A stretch of 64,000 bases of DNA, from positions 6,987 to 70,986 of the forward strand of contig CAYVQZ010000021.1 in the NCBI GenBank assembly GCA_964453435.1. The letters run 5' to 3'. The stretch's first letter is position 1, and every line of letters starts with the position of its first letter. Below the pieces are notes generated by a model. The model worked only from the letters and a program-made list of their open reading frames with translations, made no database searches and was not told the DNA's origin. This document shows positions 25,902 to 35,058 of this stretch, one piece after another. Source of the stretch: CAYVQZ01 sp964453435. GTDB taxonomy: Bacteria; Abyssobacteria; SURF-5. The translations under genes were made by a program, and so were the position numbers.

Positions 25902-26894
25902 TCAACCTCGCAGCCACCGCGCCGCTTGCATCGCGTGATATGTCAATATCATGTCGGCGCCCGCTCGCTTGATGCTCGTCAGAATCTCCATGACAATCTT
26001 CTGCTCGTCCACCCACTTCCGCGCGGCAGCCGCTTTCACGAGCGAGAACTCACCGCTGACATTATAGGCCGCAACGGGATAGCCGAATTCTTGTTTCACG
26101 CGATATATAACGTCAAGATACGCCAGGGCAGGCTTTACCATGACGATATCGGCGCCCTCCTCTATATCGAGGGCTACCTCCCGAATGGCTTCATCGGTGT
26201 TTGGCGGGTCCATCTGATATGAACGCCGGTCCCCGAACTGCGGCGGCGACTCGGCCGCTTCGCGGAACGGACCGTAAAAGGCCGAAGCGTACTTGGCCGC
26301 ATAGGCCATGATGGGAATGTCTTCGCGGCCGGTATCGTCCAGCGCGGCCCTTATCGCTCCGACGCGTCCGTCCATCATGTCGCTCGGCGCCACCATGTCG
26401 GCGCCAGCCTCCACGTGGGAGAGCGCCATCTTCGCAAGCAACTCGAGAGTGGCGTCATTGTCAATCGAGAAGCCCTTTCCGCCCCTCCTCTTTCGAACGA
26501 CGCCGCAATGTCCGTGGTCAGTGTATTCGCACAGACAGACATCGGTTATGACAAGAAGGTCTTCCACGTTGTCCTTGATCGCCTTGATCGCTTTGGCCAC
26601 AATATTGTCCTTCTTGCAGCCCTCGGAGCCGCATGCGTCCTTTTTTGCTGGAATGCCGAAGAGAATGACTGCGGGAACCCCGAGGTCGGCTGCTTTTCGG
26701 GCCTCTTTCGCGACCTCGTCGACCGATAGCTGAAAATTGCCGGGCATCGAGGATATCCTGTTTCGCACGCCCTTTCCCGGCCGCACAAACAGCGGCATGA
26801 TGAGGTCGTCGGTCGAGAGAGCGTTCTCGCGAATCAGCCGCCTGAAATTCTCGTTCTGCCTCAGCCTCCGTGGTCGGTACATTGGGTATCGCAT
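25902..26894 (-). CDS. hemB: Delta-aminolevulinic acid dehydratase (porphobilinogen synthase)
   Basis: 330 residues. The catalytic zinc site DVCLCEYTDHGHCG has all three cysteines of the zinc-dependent class. The Schiff-base lysine regions are MAYAAKYASAFYGPF and VMVKPALAYLD. It condenses two aminolevulinates to porphobilinogen. It sits between ahbC (68-base gap) and ahbD. Confidence 0.96.
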   Translation of the reverse strand: MRYPMYRPRRLRQNENFRRLIRENALSTDDLIMPLFVRPGKGVRNRISSMPGNFQLSVDEVAKEARKAADLGVPAVILFGIPAKKDACGSEGCKKDNIVAKAIKAIKDNVEDLLVITDVCLCEYTDHGHCGVVRKRRGGKGFSIDNDATLELLAKMALSHVEAGADMVAPSDMMDGRVGAIRAALDDTGREDIPIMAYAAKYASAFYGPFREAAESPPQFGDRRSYQMDPPNTDEAIREVALDIEEGADIVMVKPALAYLDVIYRVKQEFGYPVAAYNVSGEFSLVKAAAARKWVDEQKIVMEILTSIKRAGADMILTYHAMQAARWLRG

Positions 26895-26962
26895 TTTCTC
26901 TTATCCTTATTCCGGATTCCGTCGATAGAGCAACACGTTCTCCCTTTCTACGGCGCAGAGAA

Positions 26963-28147
26963 TCAGTTGCGAATTTCCTCGTCGGAGAGGAAACATGCCG
27001 GGTCGTCTCCCCACATGTCGCCGGTTACGGCTTCCGCACGTATGCGGCAGCCCCCGCAAATGGTCTTGTACTTGCAAATTCCGCAGCGCTCGCCGCCGAT
27101 ATGTTCATGCAGGCGCTTCAGTTTCTGGAGAAACTCGTTGGTTTTGTCGGTCCAGATTTCGGAAAACTTGCGCTCTTTCACGTTGCCCAGCGTGGCGTGG
27201 CTCCAGAACTGACACGGATGAACGTCGCCCCGCCAGTCTATGTTGGCGAATTTTCGCCCGGCCGAACAACCGCCGTGGCGCTTCTGCAACTCCGTTATCT
27301 CCATCGCGCGCTCGGGATTGATTTTCCTCAGGTGCTGTTCGAGCAATACGCCGTCGGCATGGTTATCCGTCGTGAGTATCTCCGTCTCGATACCGCGTTC
27401 GTTCCAGTCATATGTTTTCTCGATCAGCCGCTCGACCACCCGCCGAGTCTGTTCCTTCGTCAAATCTTGCTTTGCAAGCTCGCGACCACGGCCGGAATAA
27501 ACAAGATGATACATGCAAAATCGCGGTATCTTGTGTCGCTCCACTATATCGAGAACCTCATCCAGGTCTTCATAGTTATGTTGGTTGATGGTCAATCTGA
27601 CCCCGGCCTTGACGCCGGCGCGAATGCAGTTCTCGATTCCTCGAATGGCGGCGTCGAAAGCGCCCTTTTTCTGGCGAAACTGGTCGTGCGTTTCGGGTCC
27701 GCCGTCGATGCTTATGCCAACATAGGAAAAACCCACCTCCGCGATGCGCCTGGCCTTTTCTTCATCGATGAGGGTGCCGTTCGAGGAAATGACGGCGCGG
27801 ATACCCTTCGAGATGGCGTATTCGCCCAACTCGAACAGGTCTTTCCTCAGCAAGGGTTCTCCACCCGAAAACAGAAGCACTGGACAACCCATTTCCGCGA
27901 GGTCGTCGATCATTGTTTTCGCCTGCTCGGTCGTTAATTCACCGGCGTAGTCCCGGTCCTCGGAATCGAGATAACAATGCAAACATCGCAGATTGCAGCT
28001 GCGGGTCATGTTCCACGCAACGAGCGGTCTTTCGGATGTCGTAAATTGGAGCATGTGCGCGGGCACGCCGGCCTCGCCGTGGCGGCTGTAATTCAGGGCT
28101 TCGCCGATGGTGGCGACGCCGCACAACAATTTCGTGAATCCAATCAT
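26963..28147 (-). CDS. ahbC: Radical SAM 12,18-didecarboxysiroheme deacetylase AhbC
   Basis: 394 residues from ATG 28147 (MIGFTKLLCG); an apparent extension to 28219 is not family-like. The opening TKLLCG...GEALNYSRHG matches remembered AhbC sequences closely, then WNMTRSCNLRCLHC holds the radical SAM cysteines and LLFSGGEPLLRKD the glycine-rich loop. The C-terminal SPASM-like cysteines are in GICKYKTICGGC and DDPACFL. AhbC removes two acetate side chains from didecarboxysiroheme to form Fe-coproporphyrin III. The cluster contains no HemE, HemG/Y or HemH, which this route bypasses. Confidence 0.92.
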   Translation of the reverse strand: MIGFTKLLCGVATIGEALNYSRHGEAGVPAHMLQFTTSERPLVAWNMTRSCNLRCLHCYLDSEDRDYAGELTTEQAKTMIDDLAEMGCPVLLFSGGEPLLRKDLFELGEYAISKGIRAVISSNGTLIDEEKARRIAEVGFSYVGISIDGGPETHDQFRQKKGAFDAAIRGIENCIRAGVKAGVRLTINQHNYEDLDEVLDIVERHKIPRFCMYHLVYSGRGRELAKQDLTKEQTRRVVERLIEKTYDWNERGIETEILTTDNHADGVLLEQHLRKINPERAMEITELQKRHGGCSAGRKFANIDWRGDVHPCQFWSHATLGNVKERKFSEIWTDKTNEFLQKLKRLHEHIGGERCGICKYKTICGGCRIRAEAVTGDMWGDDPACFLSDEEIRN

Positions 28148-28218
28148 TCCAAGCGCTCTTTCTGCGGGGTCTAACTTCCCTGATACCAGCAAATTACAAA
28201 ACTCTGCCGGATGGCGCA

Positions 28219-28279
28219 ATTATACCTTCGCCAGCCGGCACACACTAACAATCTAACACATAATCGTAACGACTGTCAA
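28219..28279 (-). promoter_or_regulatory. Candidate internal promoters upstream of ahbC
   Basis: In the 224-base gap before ahbC the minus strand has a consensus TTGACA (28279-28274) 17 bases from a poor -10 TTAGAT (28256-28251), and a consensus TATAAT (28224-28219) without a good -35. Either could let the ahbC-to-hemL half be transcribed separately from hemA-cobA. Confidence 0.4.
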
Positions 28280-28371
28280 TAAAACGGGTTTCGCAGCCAT
28301 CGTTACTGTGTTGCGGCGGGCGCGCTTACAGGGAACGCATATCGCGCGAGCGCTTGCGGACCGAAATATGG

Positions 28372-29928
28372 TCACGGGGAATCAGCGGACCGAACGCCGA
28401 AGAATTCCAAGAGCGATTTCAATAATCCCGGTATATCGTGCTCTTCGGCTTCGGCATGGATGGGAATGCCCAGCTCGGAGGCGGTCTGAGTCGTTATGGG
28501 ACCGATGCTCGCAAAATGTGTTCGTTTCTTTATCTCTTCCAAACGTTCCTTCCCGACCAGTTGCGCGAAATTGCGAACAGTCGAAGAACTGGTGAAGGTG
28601 ACTACGTCGATTTGCCCCTCGGCGAGACTTTGTATCACATCCCGGTCCACCTCTTCCTCGAGAACGGTTTGGTAAACAACAACCTCGACCGCTTCGCCGC
28701 CCCGTTTGCCTATCTCGTCGGGCAGGAGACTGCGCGCGATGTCGGCGCGCGGCAGCAGAAACCTTTTGCCCTCGATTTCTCCGACATGTTCGAGGGACTC
28801 CACGATGGATTCGGCAACGTATTTCCGGGGAACAAGGTCCACGCGTAAGTGGAATCTGGCCACCTCATCCGCCGTGGCGGGCCCGATAGCGCATATTTTG
28901 ATCCCTCTCAGGTCCCGTATATCCCGCTCGCGCTGACGGAGCCTCTCCACGAACTTACCCACCGCGTTCACGCTCGTGAACACGAGCCAATCGAACGAGG
29001 AAAGCTCGTCGATCGCCTTATCAAGTGTTCCGAAGCCCTCCGGGTCTGCGATACGTATCGTCGGCAGCTCGACAGCCTCAGCGCCGAGCGACTCAATCTG
29101 TTCCACAAACTCGCTTGCCTGCGCCCGCGAGCGGGTGACCACAATCCTCCTGGAAAAAAGGGGCCGGCGTTCGAACCAGTTGAGTCGGTCCCGCAGCTTC
29201 ACGACTTCTCCCACTATCGTCAGGGCGGGCGCCTTGAGGTCGGCCTCTTCCACTTTTGTCACGATGTCGTTCAGTGTGCCCACCACGGTCCGCTGCCTTG
29301 CGGTGGTCCCCCAGCGGATCACCGCCACCGGCGTATCCGGCGCGCGACCGCATTCAATGAGCTTTCCGACAATATTCGGCAGATTCTTCACGCCCATGTA
29401 GAACGTGAGTGTGCCTGCCCCGGTCGCTATTTTCTCCCAGTCGATCGCGCTCTGTTCCTTCGTCGGGTCCTCGTGTCCCGTGACCAGAGCGAATGTTGAC
29501 GTCAGGTCGCGATGAGTGACAGGAATGCCCGCATAGGCGGGGGCCGCGATCGCCGCCGTTATTCCCGGAACAATCTCGAAGGGTATTGCCGCTTCGGCCA
29601 GCGCCAGCGCCTCCTCGCCTCCGTGACCGAAAACGAACGGGTCGCCGCCCTTCAGCCGCGCAACCACATTCCCTTCCGAGGCCTTCCCGATGAGAAGCTT
29701 ATTGATATCTTCCTGTTCAAGGGTGTGTCGGCTGCCCTTCTTGCCCACGTATATTTTCTCGCACCCCGCTTTGCAGTGCGCGAGCAGGCGGGGGTTCGAC
29801 AAGTAGTCGTAGATGACAACATCCGCCTTTTTCAGACATTCGAGTCCCTTCACGGTGATCAGTCCGGTGTCGCCGGGTCCGGCGCCTATCAGATAAACTA
29901 ATTTCCGGTTGGCGGACATTCCTCGCAT
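28372..29928 (-). CDS. cobA-hemD: Fused uroporphyrinogen-III C-methyltransferase and uroporphyrinogen-III synthase
   Basis: 518 residues. Residues about 8-250 are SUMT/CobA (VYLIGAGPGDTGLITVKG, then RLKGGDPFVFGHGGEE and VPGITAAIAAPAYAGIPVTHR). Residues about 260-510 are HemD (RRIVVTRSRAQASEFV ... VFTSVNAV ... VVTFTSSSTVRNF). The fusion both closes hydroxymethylbilane to uroporphyrinogen III and methylates it at C2 and C7 to precorrin-2, channelling it towards siroheme. The start at 29928 overlaps the end of hemC by 31 bases; ATG 29919 is an alternative. Confidence 0.95.
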   Translation of the reverse strand: MRGMSANRKLVYLIGAGPGDTGLITVKGLECLKKADVVIYDYLSNPRLLAHCKAGCEKIYVGKKGSRHTLEQEDINKLLIGKASEGNVVARLKGGDPFVFGHGGEEALALAEAAIPFEIVPGITAAIAAPAYAGIPVTHRDLTSTFALVTGHEDPTKEQSAIDWEKIATGAGTLTFYMGVKNLPNIVGKLIECGRAPDTPVAVIRWGTTARQRTVVGTLNDIVTKVEEADLKAPALTIVGEVVKLRDRLNWFERRPLFSRRIVVTRSRAQASEFVEQIESLGAEAVELPTIRIADPEGFGTLDKAIDELSSFDWLVFTSVNAVGKFVERLRQRERDIRDLRGIKICAIGPATADEVARFHLRVDLVPRKYVAESIVESLEHVGEIEGKRFLLPRADIARSLLPDEIGKRGGEAVEVVVYQTVLEEEVDRDVIQSLAEGQIDVVTFTSSSTVRNFAQLVGKERLEEIKKRTHFASIGPITTQTASELGIPIHAEAEEHDIPGLLKSLLEFFGVRSADSP

Positions 29929-30863
29929 CCCCGAATTTCCTCAAGAATTTCCTTTGCGCCCATCATCAGCAGGCGTCCTGCAACCCGTCTGCCGAGCGCT
30001 TCCGGCTCCTCCGGTTTGCCGGCATCCTGTGCCCTGACCATCCTGCCGCCGTCCACCGAGGCCACCACGCCGTACAGCGCGAGCGCGCCCTTTTCCATGC
30101 GCGCGTGCCCGCCGACCGGAACCTGACATCCGCCCTCGAGTTCGGCCATGAGCGCGCGCTCGGCCCTCACGGCGCGCTCGGTTTCGAGATGGTTCAGCGG
30201 TTCCAGCGCCTCTTCCACGAATAAGTTGTCCTGACGCCCCTCCACACACAGGGCGCCTTGCCCGACGGCGGGAACAATCACATCCAAGTCGAGTATTTCG
30301 GAGATGACATCTTGTCTCGCGAGTCTTCGAATGCCTGCGCACGCCAGTATCACCGCATCGAACGCGCCCTCGGCGATTTTCTTCAGGCGCGTATCCAGGT
30401 TTCCGCGGAGGTCCTTCACCTGCAGCCCGGGCCGTATCGCAAGCAATTGCGCCCTCCTCCGCAGACTGCACGTGCCGACAACCGCGCCGTCGGGAAGTTC
30501 CGCAAATGTCCTGTTGTCCCGCGAAACGAGCGCGTCTCGCGCATCCTCCCGAAACGGAACCGCTGCGACCTTCAATCCCCGCGGCACTTCCGTCGGCAAA
30601 TCTTTCATGCTGTGCACCGCGAGATCGATTTTGCCGGACAACAGTTCGTTCTCGATCTCTTTCGTGAACAGGCCTTTCCCGCCGACTTTCGCGAGCGGAA
30701 CGTCCGTGATCTTGTCACCGCTCGTCGTAATCTTCTTGATGTGAACTTCCAAATCGGGACGAAAGAATCTGATTCGGTCACTGACCCACTGAGCCTGGGT
30801 CATGGCCAGTTTGCTTCCGCGCGACCCGATTATGATGCGCGCTTTCTCTTCCCGTCTTCCCAT
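29898..30863 (-). CDS. hemC: Porphobilinogen deaminase (hydroxymethylbilane synthase)
   Basis: 321 residues. IIIGSRGSKLAMTQAQWV at the N-terminus, AVHSMKDLPTE and TCSLRRRAQL are family signatures, and the dipyrromethane-cofactor cysteine lies in ELEGGCQVPVGGHA. It polymerises four porphobilinogens to hydroxymethylbilane. It sits 31 bases after hemA and overlaps cobA-hemD. Confidence 0.96.
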   Translation of the reverse strand: MGRREEKARIIIGSRGSKLAMTQAQWVSDRIRFFRPDLEVHIKKITTSGDKITDVPLAKVGGKGLFTKEIENELLSGKIDLAVHSMKDLPTEVPRGLKVAAVPFREDARDALVSRDNRTFAELPDGAVVGTCSLRRRAQLLAIRPGLQVKDLRGNLDTRLKKIAEGAFDAVILACAGIRRLARQDVISEILDLDVIVPAVGQGALCVEGRQDNLFVEEALEPLNHLETERAVRAERALMAELEGGCQVPVGGHARMEKGALALYGVVASVDGGRMVRAQDAGKPEEPEALGRRVAGRLLMMGAKEILEEIRGCEECPPTGN

Positions 30864-30894
30864 ACGAGTTCCCGTGCCGAAAACCGAACCGGCG

Positions 30895-32172
30895 TCACCC
30901 GCTGCCGTCGCCTTCGAGACCGAACAGGTCCTTCAGCGCATCGATATAGCGATAGCCGGTTCCGCGTGAGGCTTCTTTCTTCAGAACCTGCGTGGGCTGG
31001 TTCAATATCTTGTTCACGATACGCTCGGTGAGATATTCGATTTCCTGCTTCTCACGGTCGCCGATATTCGGAATCTTGTTGATGGTTCGCGCCAACTCGG
31101 ACTGCCGGATTTCGTGGAGCGCCTGTCGAAACTGCACCATTATAGTATCGATATCGAGCGATCTGTACCACTCCATGAACTTATCCGTTTCCGCTTCGAC
31201 AAAAAAGAAACATGACTCGAGTTCCTTCTCCCTGAACGCGATGTTTTCGTTGACGACCTTCTGGAGGTCATCGATGTTGTAGAGGTACACGTTGTCGATG
31301 TGCTCGACGTCGGGGTCGATATCGCGGGGAACCGCGATGTCAATGAGAAGTATCGGCTTGTTTCGCCGCGCTTTCAGAACCGGCGTCATATGCCTGGGAA
31401 AAATAACGTAATGCGGCGCGCCCGAGGTGCTGATGACCACGTCGGCGCGATGCATATTGTCTATGAACGCTTCGTATTTTATCGCCATCCCGTTGTACTG
31501 GTCTGCGAGTTCCACGGCCTTTTGATATGTCCGGTTCGCGACGATGACGGCGTTCGCACCCTTTTCAACCATATGTTTCAAGGTCAGCTCGCCCATCTCG
31601 CCGGCGCCGATAATCATGACCGTTTTGTCCGAGAAATCGCGAAAAATCTTCTCGGCGAACTCGACGGCGACCGAGGCGATGGACACTTTCCTTTCCCCGA
31701 TCGAACTGGAGGTCCGTAAATCCTTGCTCACGCCGAACGCGCGCTGAAAGAGGTTGTTCAGAACCTTGCCGGTCATTCCCTCCTCCATCGCAAACATGTA
31801 CGCTCTCTTCACCTGCCCGAGCACCTCCGCTTCTCCCACGACCATCGAATCGAGACTGCAGGCCACGGTGAAAATATGGCGCACGGCTTCACGGTCGCCG
31901 TATCGGTAAAGTGAAGGCACGAAGTCGTCTGCGGACAGGCCGTGAAATTCCGCGAGGAACCGAACGACGTCATCGAATCGCTCCTCAACATCGGCGGCGG
32001 CAAGATGTATTTCCACGCGATTGCAGGTGGAGAGAATGACGGCTTCCGTTCCGGGCATTCGCTCTTTCAATTCGATGAGGGCTCGCGGGAGGGTCTGGTC
32101 ACCAAAGGCCAGTTTCTCTCGTATCTCGACCGGAGCGGTCTTGTGATTTAGGCCGACAACAAGGATGCCCAT
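30895..32172 (-). CDS. hemA: Glutamyl-tRNA reductase
   Basis: 425 residues. The catalytic cysteine is in ILSTCNRVEI near residue 50, the NADPH fold in MIIGAGEMGELTLKHM, and the dimerisation domain is C-terminal. The N-terminus MGILVVGLNHKTAPVEIREKLAF is typical. It reduces glutamyl-tRNA to glutamate-1-semialdehyde, the committed step of tetrapyrrole synthesis by the C5 route; HemL at 22374 completes it. It follows the hemX-like gene by 25 bases. Confidence 0.96.
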   Translation of the reverse strand: MGILVVGLNHKTAPVEIREKLAFGDQTLPRALIELKERMPGTEAVILSTCNRVEIHLAAADVEERFDDVVRFLAEFHGLSADDFVPSLYRYGDREAVRHIFTVACSLDSMVVGEAEVLGQVKRAYMFAMEEGMTGKVLNNLFQRAFGVSKDLRTSSSIGERKVSIASVAVEFAEKIFRDFSDKTVMIIGAGEMGELTLKHMVEKGANAVIVANRTYQKAVELADQYNGMAIKYEAFIDNMHRADVVISTSGAPHYVIFPRHMTPVLKARRNKPILLIDIAVPRDIDPDVEHIDNVYLYNIDDLQKVVNENIAFREKELESCFFFVEAETDKFMEWYRSLDIDTIMVQFRQALHEIRQSELARTINKIPNIGDREKQEIEYLTERIVNKILNQPTQVLKKEASRGTGYRYIDALKDLFGLEGDGSG

Positions 32173-32197
32173 GACAGATCGACAGTCAATACCTCCT

Positions 32198-33040
32198 TCA
32201 TTTCAAGAATTCGTGCGGGCCGGCGGCCATGTATCGCGTGCCCAGAAAGGTAAGAACAACGAACGCGAAGGCAACGATAGTGAGATGCGCTATTTTCTTG
32301 CCCCTGGCAACGGCGAGCAGCCTGACATGGAAAAGGGCCGCATACAGCAACCATGTTATCCCGGTGAGTACGACCTTCGGGTCGTTCGGCCAGTTCGGTC
32401 CCAGAATGTTGGACCTGTGCGCCCAGACGACCCCCGCCAGAATGGCAAAGGAGAAGAGAGGAAATCCCATGTTTATCAGCTTTTGGTTGAGTTCGTCGAG
32501 AGCCTCCAATGACGGAAGCCGGTGAAACACCGACTCGAATGATTTCTTTTGCTTCAGCTGCCTCCGTTGAAGCAAATACATGATTGCCGTCGCAAAGGCA
32601 ACCGCGAACGTGGCGTACCCGAGGAACGCAAAGACGACGTGAAGGTAGAACCAGCCGCTCATGAGCTTCGGGTCCATCGAGCCGGGCCCGCCGGCAAAGC
32701 CCGCCGCAACCAGGGCGAATACCGTGATGAACGGCAGAATGAAGGATGAAAGCGTGGGAAGGGGCAGAAAATATTCCACGATGAGGTAGATCAGAGCGAC
32801 CGACCAGATGAAGAACGACAACGACTCGAACATGTTGGAGACCGGCAGAAATCCCACGGATTGCCAGCGGCTCAGGAAGAAAACGGTCAGGCAAATGAAC
32901 GCGCCGACTGCAGCCGTGTTGGCGTACCGGGGCGGAAGCCTCGCCGGCAGAAACAAGTGCCCGACGGCAATGAGCGCGCCGCCCACCATCAAAAGAATCG
33001 CGATGGAAAAACTTGTTATTTGGAGGACCTCTCCAGTCAC
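32198..33040 (-). CDS. hemX: HemX-like/CcsA-family inner membrane protein
   Basis: 280 residues from GTG 33040, about eight hydrophobic segments, same superfamily as CcsA (pfam01578). The position of the WWD heme motif reads ILGPNWPNDPKVV, so the tryptophan-rich motif is largely lost although DPK remains. Such proteins next to hemA are called HemX in Bacillus, where HemX lowers HemA levels. Its GTGA start overlaps the stop of the upstream siroheme-dehydrogenase gene, and hemA follows directly. A role in heme handling or control of HemA is more likely than cytochrome c ligation, which the CcsA at 19020 would do. Confidence 0.82.
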   Translation of the reverse strand: MTGEVLQITSFSIAILLMVGGALIAVGHLFLPARLPPRYANTAAVGAFICLTVFFLSRWQSVGFLPVSNMFESLSFFIWSVALIYLIVEYFLPLPTLSSFILPFITVFALVAAGFAGGPGSMDPKLMSGWFYLHVVFAFLGYATFAVAFATAIMYLLQRRQLKQKKSFESVFHRLPSLEALDELNQKLINMGFPLFSFAILAGVVWAHRSNILGPNWPNDPKVVLTGITWLLYAALFHVRLLAVARGKKIAHLTIVAFAFVVLTFLGTRYMAAGPHEFLK

Positions 33041-33726
33041 GTCTCCTGCTCACTTTCATCCCGGGAAGCGAATGCGCTCTCGTTGATGATGTCTTCGATT
33101 GCTCTTCTCGCCGCCGCTTCGCCGTCGTCGCGATAAATCTTCTCAACCCGCGAACCTGCGAGACGCTTGAAAATTTTTTGCCGGCGTTCGGGTTCGGATA
33201 CCTCCCGCAGCACCATCGGCCGGTATTCACGCATCAGGGCAAGGAACGCGCCGTACTCCTCTCCGTACTGCTTCTCGAGTTCCCTCCGTATTCTCTTGGC
33301 AAGCGCCGGGCTTGCTCCCCCAGTGGATATGCTGATAGTCAGGTCTCCGCGGCGAACCTGGGAGTTGACATGAAACGTGCAAAGCTCCGGAACGTCTACG
33401 ACGTTCACGAGCATGCCCCGCCGCCTGGCTTCATTCGCAACCTTCTCGTTGACGGTCCGGTCATCGGTCGCGCCAATCACCAGAAACTTCCCCTCCAGGT
33501 CGCGCGGTCGGAACTCGCGCCTGATGAGTTCCACCTCCTCGAGCGCCTCGATTTCCGGAAGGATCTGCGGACTGACGACGACCACCCGCGCTCCCGACGC
33601 AATCAACGATTCGACCTTGCGGAGGGCGATCGAACCGCCTCCGACGACGAGGCAGGGAGCCCCTTCCAGGTTGAGCGAAACCGCATACGGAACAGGCCGT
33701 CTTATTTCATCTCCATGAGAGTTCAT
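33037..33726 (-). CDS. Precorrin-2 dehydrogenase/sirohydrochlorin ferrochelatase (SirC/Met8 type)
   Basis: 229 residues from ATG 33726, which overlaps the L,D-transpeptidase stop (ATGA). A longer frame to 33822 lies entirely within that gene and is rejected. The NAD-binding motif VVGGGSIALRKVESLIASGA, then LVIGATDD and LCTFHVNSQVRRGDLTISISTGGASPALAKRIR, define the siroheme synthase N-terminal domain. It oxidises precorrin-2 to sirohydrochlorin. Whether it also inserts iron, as Met8 does, is not clear; no separate chelatase (SirB/CbiX) is seen here. Confidence 0.9.
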   Translation of the reverse strand: MNSHGDEIRRPVPYAVSLNLEGAPCLVVGGGSIALRKVESLIASGARVVVVSPQILPEIEALEEVELIRREFRPRDLEGKFLVIGATDDRTVNEKVANEARRRGMLVNVVDVPELCTFHVNSQVRRGDLTISISTGGASPALAKRIRRELEKQYGEEYGAFLALMREYRPMVLREVSEPERRQKIFKRLAGSRVEKIYRDDGEAAARRAIEDIINESAFASRDESEQET

Positions 33727-34874
33727 TCGACAATCTTCACGGGCGTCCCTTCCGTGACCAGCATGAACAGTTCTTCGGCTTCCTTCGGATACATACGAGG
33801 ACAACCGTTGCTCGATTCCCACCCGATGGTTGAAGGGTCAATGGTTCCATGAATCCCGTAATCCGTTCCTATTTCCGGAGTGAGCGGCTTCAACCCCATC
33901 CACCTGGTTCCCAACTCGTTGGCTGGGTCTCCCGGCGGTATCGGACCCTTGGGAGACCACCATGTCGGATTCTTTATCTTGCTGTCGATTACGAATTCCC
34001 CCACGGGCGTGCTTCCATGCTTGCCCAATCCCACCTTGTAAGATTTGAAAAACATATCGTGGTCATACAGCGTCAGTTTGAAGTCGGATTTATCGATAAC
34101 AATCGAGAAATCGGCATTGGGAATCACTATTCTCTTGTTCGGCCGCAAGGACGTCGGATCGGAAATCCCGTTGACAGCGCACAGGAGGTCCACCGTCGTG
34201 CCGTTCTTAATCGCGATGTTGACCAGCGAGTCGCCCCGTTTGACAATGTAGGCCGTCTTATACTCTCCCTCTGCCGGAGCAAGGAACATCCGAAGGTTCA
34301 GGCCGCCGAGCAGCCGTTCCGCAAGGGTTTGCGACTCGGGCGTGGCGGCAAGCGAGAGAGCCTCTGCATACAAGGCGCGCGCCTCTTCCAAATTGCCCTC
34401 GTGCTCGGCGATTCGGCCCAGGCCGGATTTCGCCAGGCTCGCGAACTCGCCCGCCTGATACATTCCGGCAACACGGGTGTAGCCGGCCACGGCCTCGGAT
34501 GTTCTCCCCAGCATCTCCAGGCACACGCTCTTCCGGTATTCCGCTTCAATCGCTCGCTGGAAATCTTTGAGTTGGACAACGTTCTCCCATGTTTGAAGCG
34601 CGTCCTCATACCGTCCGTCGGCCTGCATCAGCATCGCGACGTAATACAGGCTGTCCGGCGCAACAGCGGACCGGGGATACTTCCGCGCAATCTCTCCGAA
34701 AAGCCGTTCCGCTTCCGGCCATTGTTCGGCCTCATAGAGCGTTTTCGCCGCCGCAAATTGATTGAGCGAATCGCGCGCCATTTTCTTTTGACCATAAAAA
34801 TACAACCCGCCGACCACTCCGGCCAGCAGAATCGTCAGCACCAACCCGATTGCGACAGCGGTCTTGCCATTCAT
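33723..34874 (-). CDS. L,D-transpeptidase with TPR-like and LysM domains
   Basis: 383 residues: an N-terminal membrane anchor (residues about 5-28), tetratricopeptide-like helices (about 35-190), a LysM repeat (AYIVKRGDSLVNIAIKNGT...NKRIVIP, about 205-250) and a YkuD domain (about 252-383). The catalytic site reads GIHGTIDPSTIG then SSNGCPRM; the cysteine and first histidine are kept but the usual SHGC histidine is asparagine. It would cross-link peptidoglycan or attach proteins in the periplasm. It heads the heme gene cluster, coupled by an ATGA overlap, which is unexpected. Shine-Dalgarno AGGAG lies 9 bases before the ATG. Confidence 0.9.
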   Translation of the reverse strand: MNGKTAVAIGLVLTILLAGVVGGLYFYGQKKMARDSLNQFAAAKTLYEAEQWPEAERLFGEIARKYPRSAVAPDSLYYVAMLMQADGRYEDALQTWENVVQLKDFQRAIEAEYRKSVCLEMLGRTSEAVAGYTRVAGMYQAGEFASLAKSGLGRIAEHEGNLEEARALYAEALSLAATPESQTLAERLLGGLNLRMFLAPAEGEYKTAYIVKRGDSLVNIAIKNGTTVDLLCAVNGISDPTSLRPNKRIVIPNADFSIVIDKSDFKLTLYDHDMFFKSYKVGLGKHGSTPVGEFVIDSKIKNPTWWSPKGPIPPGDPANELGTRWMGLKPLTPEIGTDYGIHGTIDPSTIGWESSNGCPRMYPKEAEELFMLVTEGTPVKIVE

Positions 34875-34977
34875 GAGACAAACTCCTGTTTGTTTCGCAC
34901 AGCTACTTTGAAAACACCGAAAAGAACCGCTCTAAACTCCCGATGTGAAATAACCTCGAAGAAACTGCGATAGCTGT

Positions 34978-35006
34978 AGTTTACAAGATACGGGGCTGTT
35001 TTTCAA
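34978..35006 (-). promoter_or_regulatory. Sigma70-like promoter for the L,D-transpeptidase/heme cluster
   Basis: Minus-strand TTGAAA (35006-35001) and TAAACT (34983-34978) with a 17-base spacer, about 104 bases upstream of the transpeptidase ATG. The -35 matches five of six bases and the -10 four of six. Confidence 0.5.
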
Positions 35007-35058
35007 TAGAGCATCCATCCAAAGGGGTGGGGGAACGGCTCTGATTATCGAGAATTCG

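Noticed and set aside
24803..25972. 389-codon plus-strand frame
   Set aside because: Antisense shadow of ahbD.
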